64,000 nucleotides of DNA. Origin: Paragordius varius (taxonomy: Eukaryota; Nematomorpha). The notes beneath the pieces are model-generated. The model was not told the origin of the DNA. It ran no database searches and saw only the letters and a list, made by a program, of their open reading frames with translations. The translations under genes were made by a program, and so were the position numbers. The stretch lies in NCBI GenBank assembly GCA_964247055.1, contig OZ176050.1:13206001-13270000 (forward strand), given 5' to 3'. This document shows positions 62,433-64,000 of this stretch, in pieces (positions within the stretch are counted from its first letter, which is position 1; each line of letters starts with the position of its first letter).

Positions 62433-63948
62433 TCACAATAGATAATAAGAATTAATTGAGGCAAAATTTTCGTTTGAGGAGTCGGCGATCGAATCAAGAA
62501 GCGTGGAAGATTGTTGTAATTCGTCAGATTTAACGTCCAGTTGTAGGGTGGAAAGGGTGCTCCCATTTTGTAAACTAATAAAAAAAATTAAATTTCAAAG
62601 CAAATCGATTAATACAGTAAAAATTGAAATTATATAGACAAATTTCATTTTTTTAAGACCACTGTATTTTTAAAAAATTTGATTTTCCTCATTGTTTTAA
62701 AATGCAAAGTAAGAAATTGAGATGTAAATTGGTAACACAATTAATTAATTTTACAATTCTAATTTATATAGGAAAAATTAAGTTTAAATATGGCAGAGAA
62801 AAACATTTGTTCAAATTTTACGATTTATCTATATGTCATTGACGGTATCGAAAAACATTTTAAAAGTTTACTATATGACAATATTTGCTTTAACCCTAGT
62901 ATGCAAATACTCAATCTTAAAAAAGTTGACAATTTACTTATGTACAATAAAATTAACATCTACCGACAAACTTAAACTTTATCATATTTTAACAAGTAAT
63001 TTCCCTATTATAATTTATACAATTTAAAACAAATTTTTATGCAATAATTTTATGTTCTATTCCGTGTTTTCCAAGCAGAAATCATAGGTTATATTAATAA
63101 ACAAAGTATATGACAGTTTTTTAAAAAAAATATTTGTCTTTAAGCTCATACATTTTATCTTTATTATTTCAATATTTTAAGTAAAGTTTGACGATAAAAA
63201 CCTAATTTTGTTTTAAATTTAATATATATCTTAACACTAGTCATAGGGAGCAATCCAATTACTTATAATTAATATGGAAAATATAATTATAAAATATAAA
63301 TTATTACATAGACGTAGTAGATGGGATTGTATTATTGTTTAATTGAGCCATAGAATTACTTTCATCTGTATGACCGTTTGAATTGAGAGACGGTATTTTC
63401 ATCCAAACATTTTTTGGTAAATTTGAAATTTCCGATGATAAATTTGAATTAGTTGCTAAAGAATTTAGCATATTTATATTACAACTATAAAGATAAAATG
63501 TAAAAACTTAATGACAAATATTTTTTAATAAAGACAATGTTTAAATCTTGATTCTTTTCAGTATATACGGTTTAAAGTTGGGAAATAAGGAATGTCGATG
63601 AAAATTAATAATAACCTTAATTATATATATTATAAAATTATAATCTTTAGGTTGTATGGCAAAAATAGATTAAAGAGTAAGGCTGTGTGTTAGGGAAAAA
63701 ATGTTTGCCTTTTAGTTTTCACATTGTGTCTTGATATAAATAATTTTATAATTACTTTTATGATTATTTTGGATAAAGGAATCATCATAATTGTTTGATG
63801 ATTCAGGAGGGGTAGCACTACTAGAAATAAATGGAAAATTTTGGGATGAACTTATCATTAATTCATTTTCTGTCATGATAGGGTTGTTGGCCTTCCCCAT
63901 GGCCATGTTGAGTAAGGCATTTTGCATTAATCTATTGGTGGATTTCAT
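62433..63948 (-). CDS. Unknown Ser/Asn-rich protein, 3 exons
   Basis: Exons 63948-63756, 63455-63308 and 62574-62433 (TGA) join to 483 nt, 160 residues, with phases agreeing (1, then 2). The content is polar: MKSTNRLMQNALLNMAMGKA, FPFISSSATPPESSNN, LPKNVWMKIPSLNSNGHTD, LQLDVKSDELQQSST, LLDSIADSSNENF. No domain was recognised. Its position upstream of TOMM5-TAF10 raised the idea of a TAF10 N-terminus, but the phases do not join. CTATAG lies 4 bases before the ATG, so a 5' intron or a trans-splice acceptor could precede it; the gene may extend past the window. Confidence 0.5.
62614..63182. mobile_element. R3-type element in an intron of the unknown gene
   Basis: ACAGTAAAAATTGAAATTAT at the left; a degraded right end near TTTATCTTTATTATTTCAAT. 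It is longer than the standard 290 bases, so it is probably a decayed copy with extra sequence. Another degraded R3 fragment lies at 63483-63715. Confidence 0.5.
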
Positions 63949-64000
63949 GCTCTATAGTAATTATTGAAATAAATAAAATAATTTAATACAGAAATATATT

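Noticed and set aside
60785-63948. The Ser-rich exons at 62.4-63.9 kb as the N-terminus of TAF10
   Set aside because: The phase at the available donor does not fit the TAF10 acceptor, and TOMM5 on the same strand lies between them.

Overview
The window is nuclear DNA of an animal. It is very A+T-rich (about three quarters by eye), its genes are split by GT-AG introns, and the genes are animal ones: a canopy-3 ER chaperone, a KLHL1/4/5-type BTB-kelch protein, a giant cadherin, TAF10, TOMM5 and LSM3. Introns of 22-29 nt next to kilobase introns, genes packed a few bases apart, and a possible trans-splicing acceptor point to a flatworm or a similar lophotrochozoan. That placement is inference; no rRNA or mitochondrial marker is present. 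TGA, TAA and TAG all act as ordinary stops. Exon joins were made by hand from splice sites, reading phase and protein similarity. All joined coding sequences below come out in frame.

Layout. 1-1425: repeat-derived DNA. 1426-3214 (+): canopy-3, 5 exons, ending in an ER-retrieval tetrapeptide. 3303-4828: hairpin and MITE DNA. 4829-23203 (-): BTB-BACK-kelch gene, 14 exons, with introns full of MITEs. 23300-30270: intergenic, with a broken mariner transposon between copies of a 'GGCGGCG' repeat. 30271-58475 (+): one 42-exon gene for a cadherin of about 5,900 residues (signal peptide, long cadherin-repeat array with mostly degenerate calcium motifs, one laminin-G domain, one membrane span, about 550-residue tail). 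60438-61354: a very compact cluster of TAF10 (-), TOMM5 (-) and LSM3 (+). 62066-63948 (-): a small Ser/Asn-rich unknown gene and an orphan frame.

How the genes relate. The compact cluster serves transcription (TAF10 in TFIID/SAGA), mitochondrial import (TOMM5) and mRNA decay/splicing (LSM3). TOMM5 ends 4 bp before the TAF10 start on the same strand, as in a dicistronic unit. TOMM5 and LSM3 start codons lie back to back about 30 bp apart. Canopy-3, the kelch protein and the cadherin have no obvious shared pathway.

Repeats dominate the rest. Recurrent non-autonomous families are named R1 (CAGTCATGTATCC ends), R2 (TTCAAATTCACCC palindromes), R3 (ACAGTAAAAATTG ends), R4 (about 0.5 kb, with an ATGGCGGCG core) and R5 (about 155 bp). 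There are also two hAT-like MITEs, one tRNA-derived SINE with a perfect 13-bp target duplication, and (AT)n runs. R2 and R3 copies sit inside, and sometimes at the very edge of, introns. I saw no tRNA, rRNA, CRISPR or LTR/viral element.
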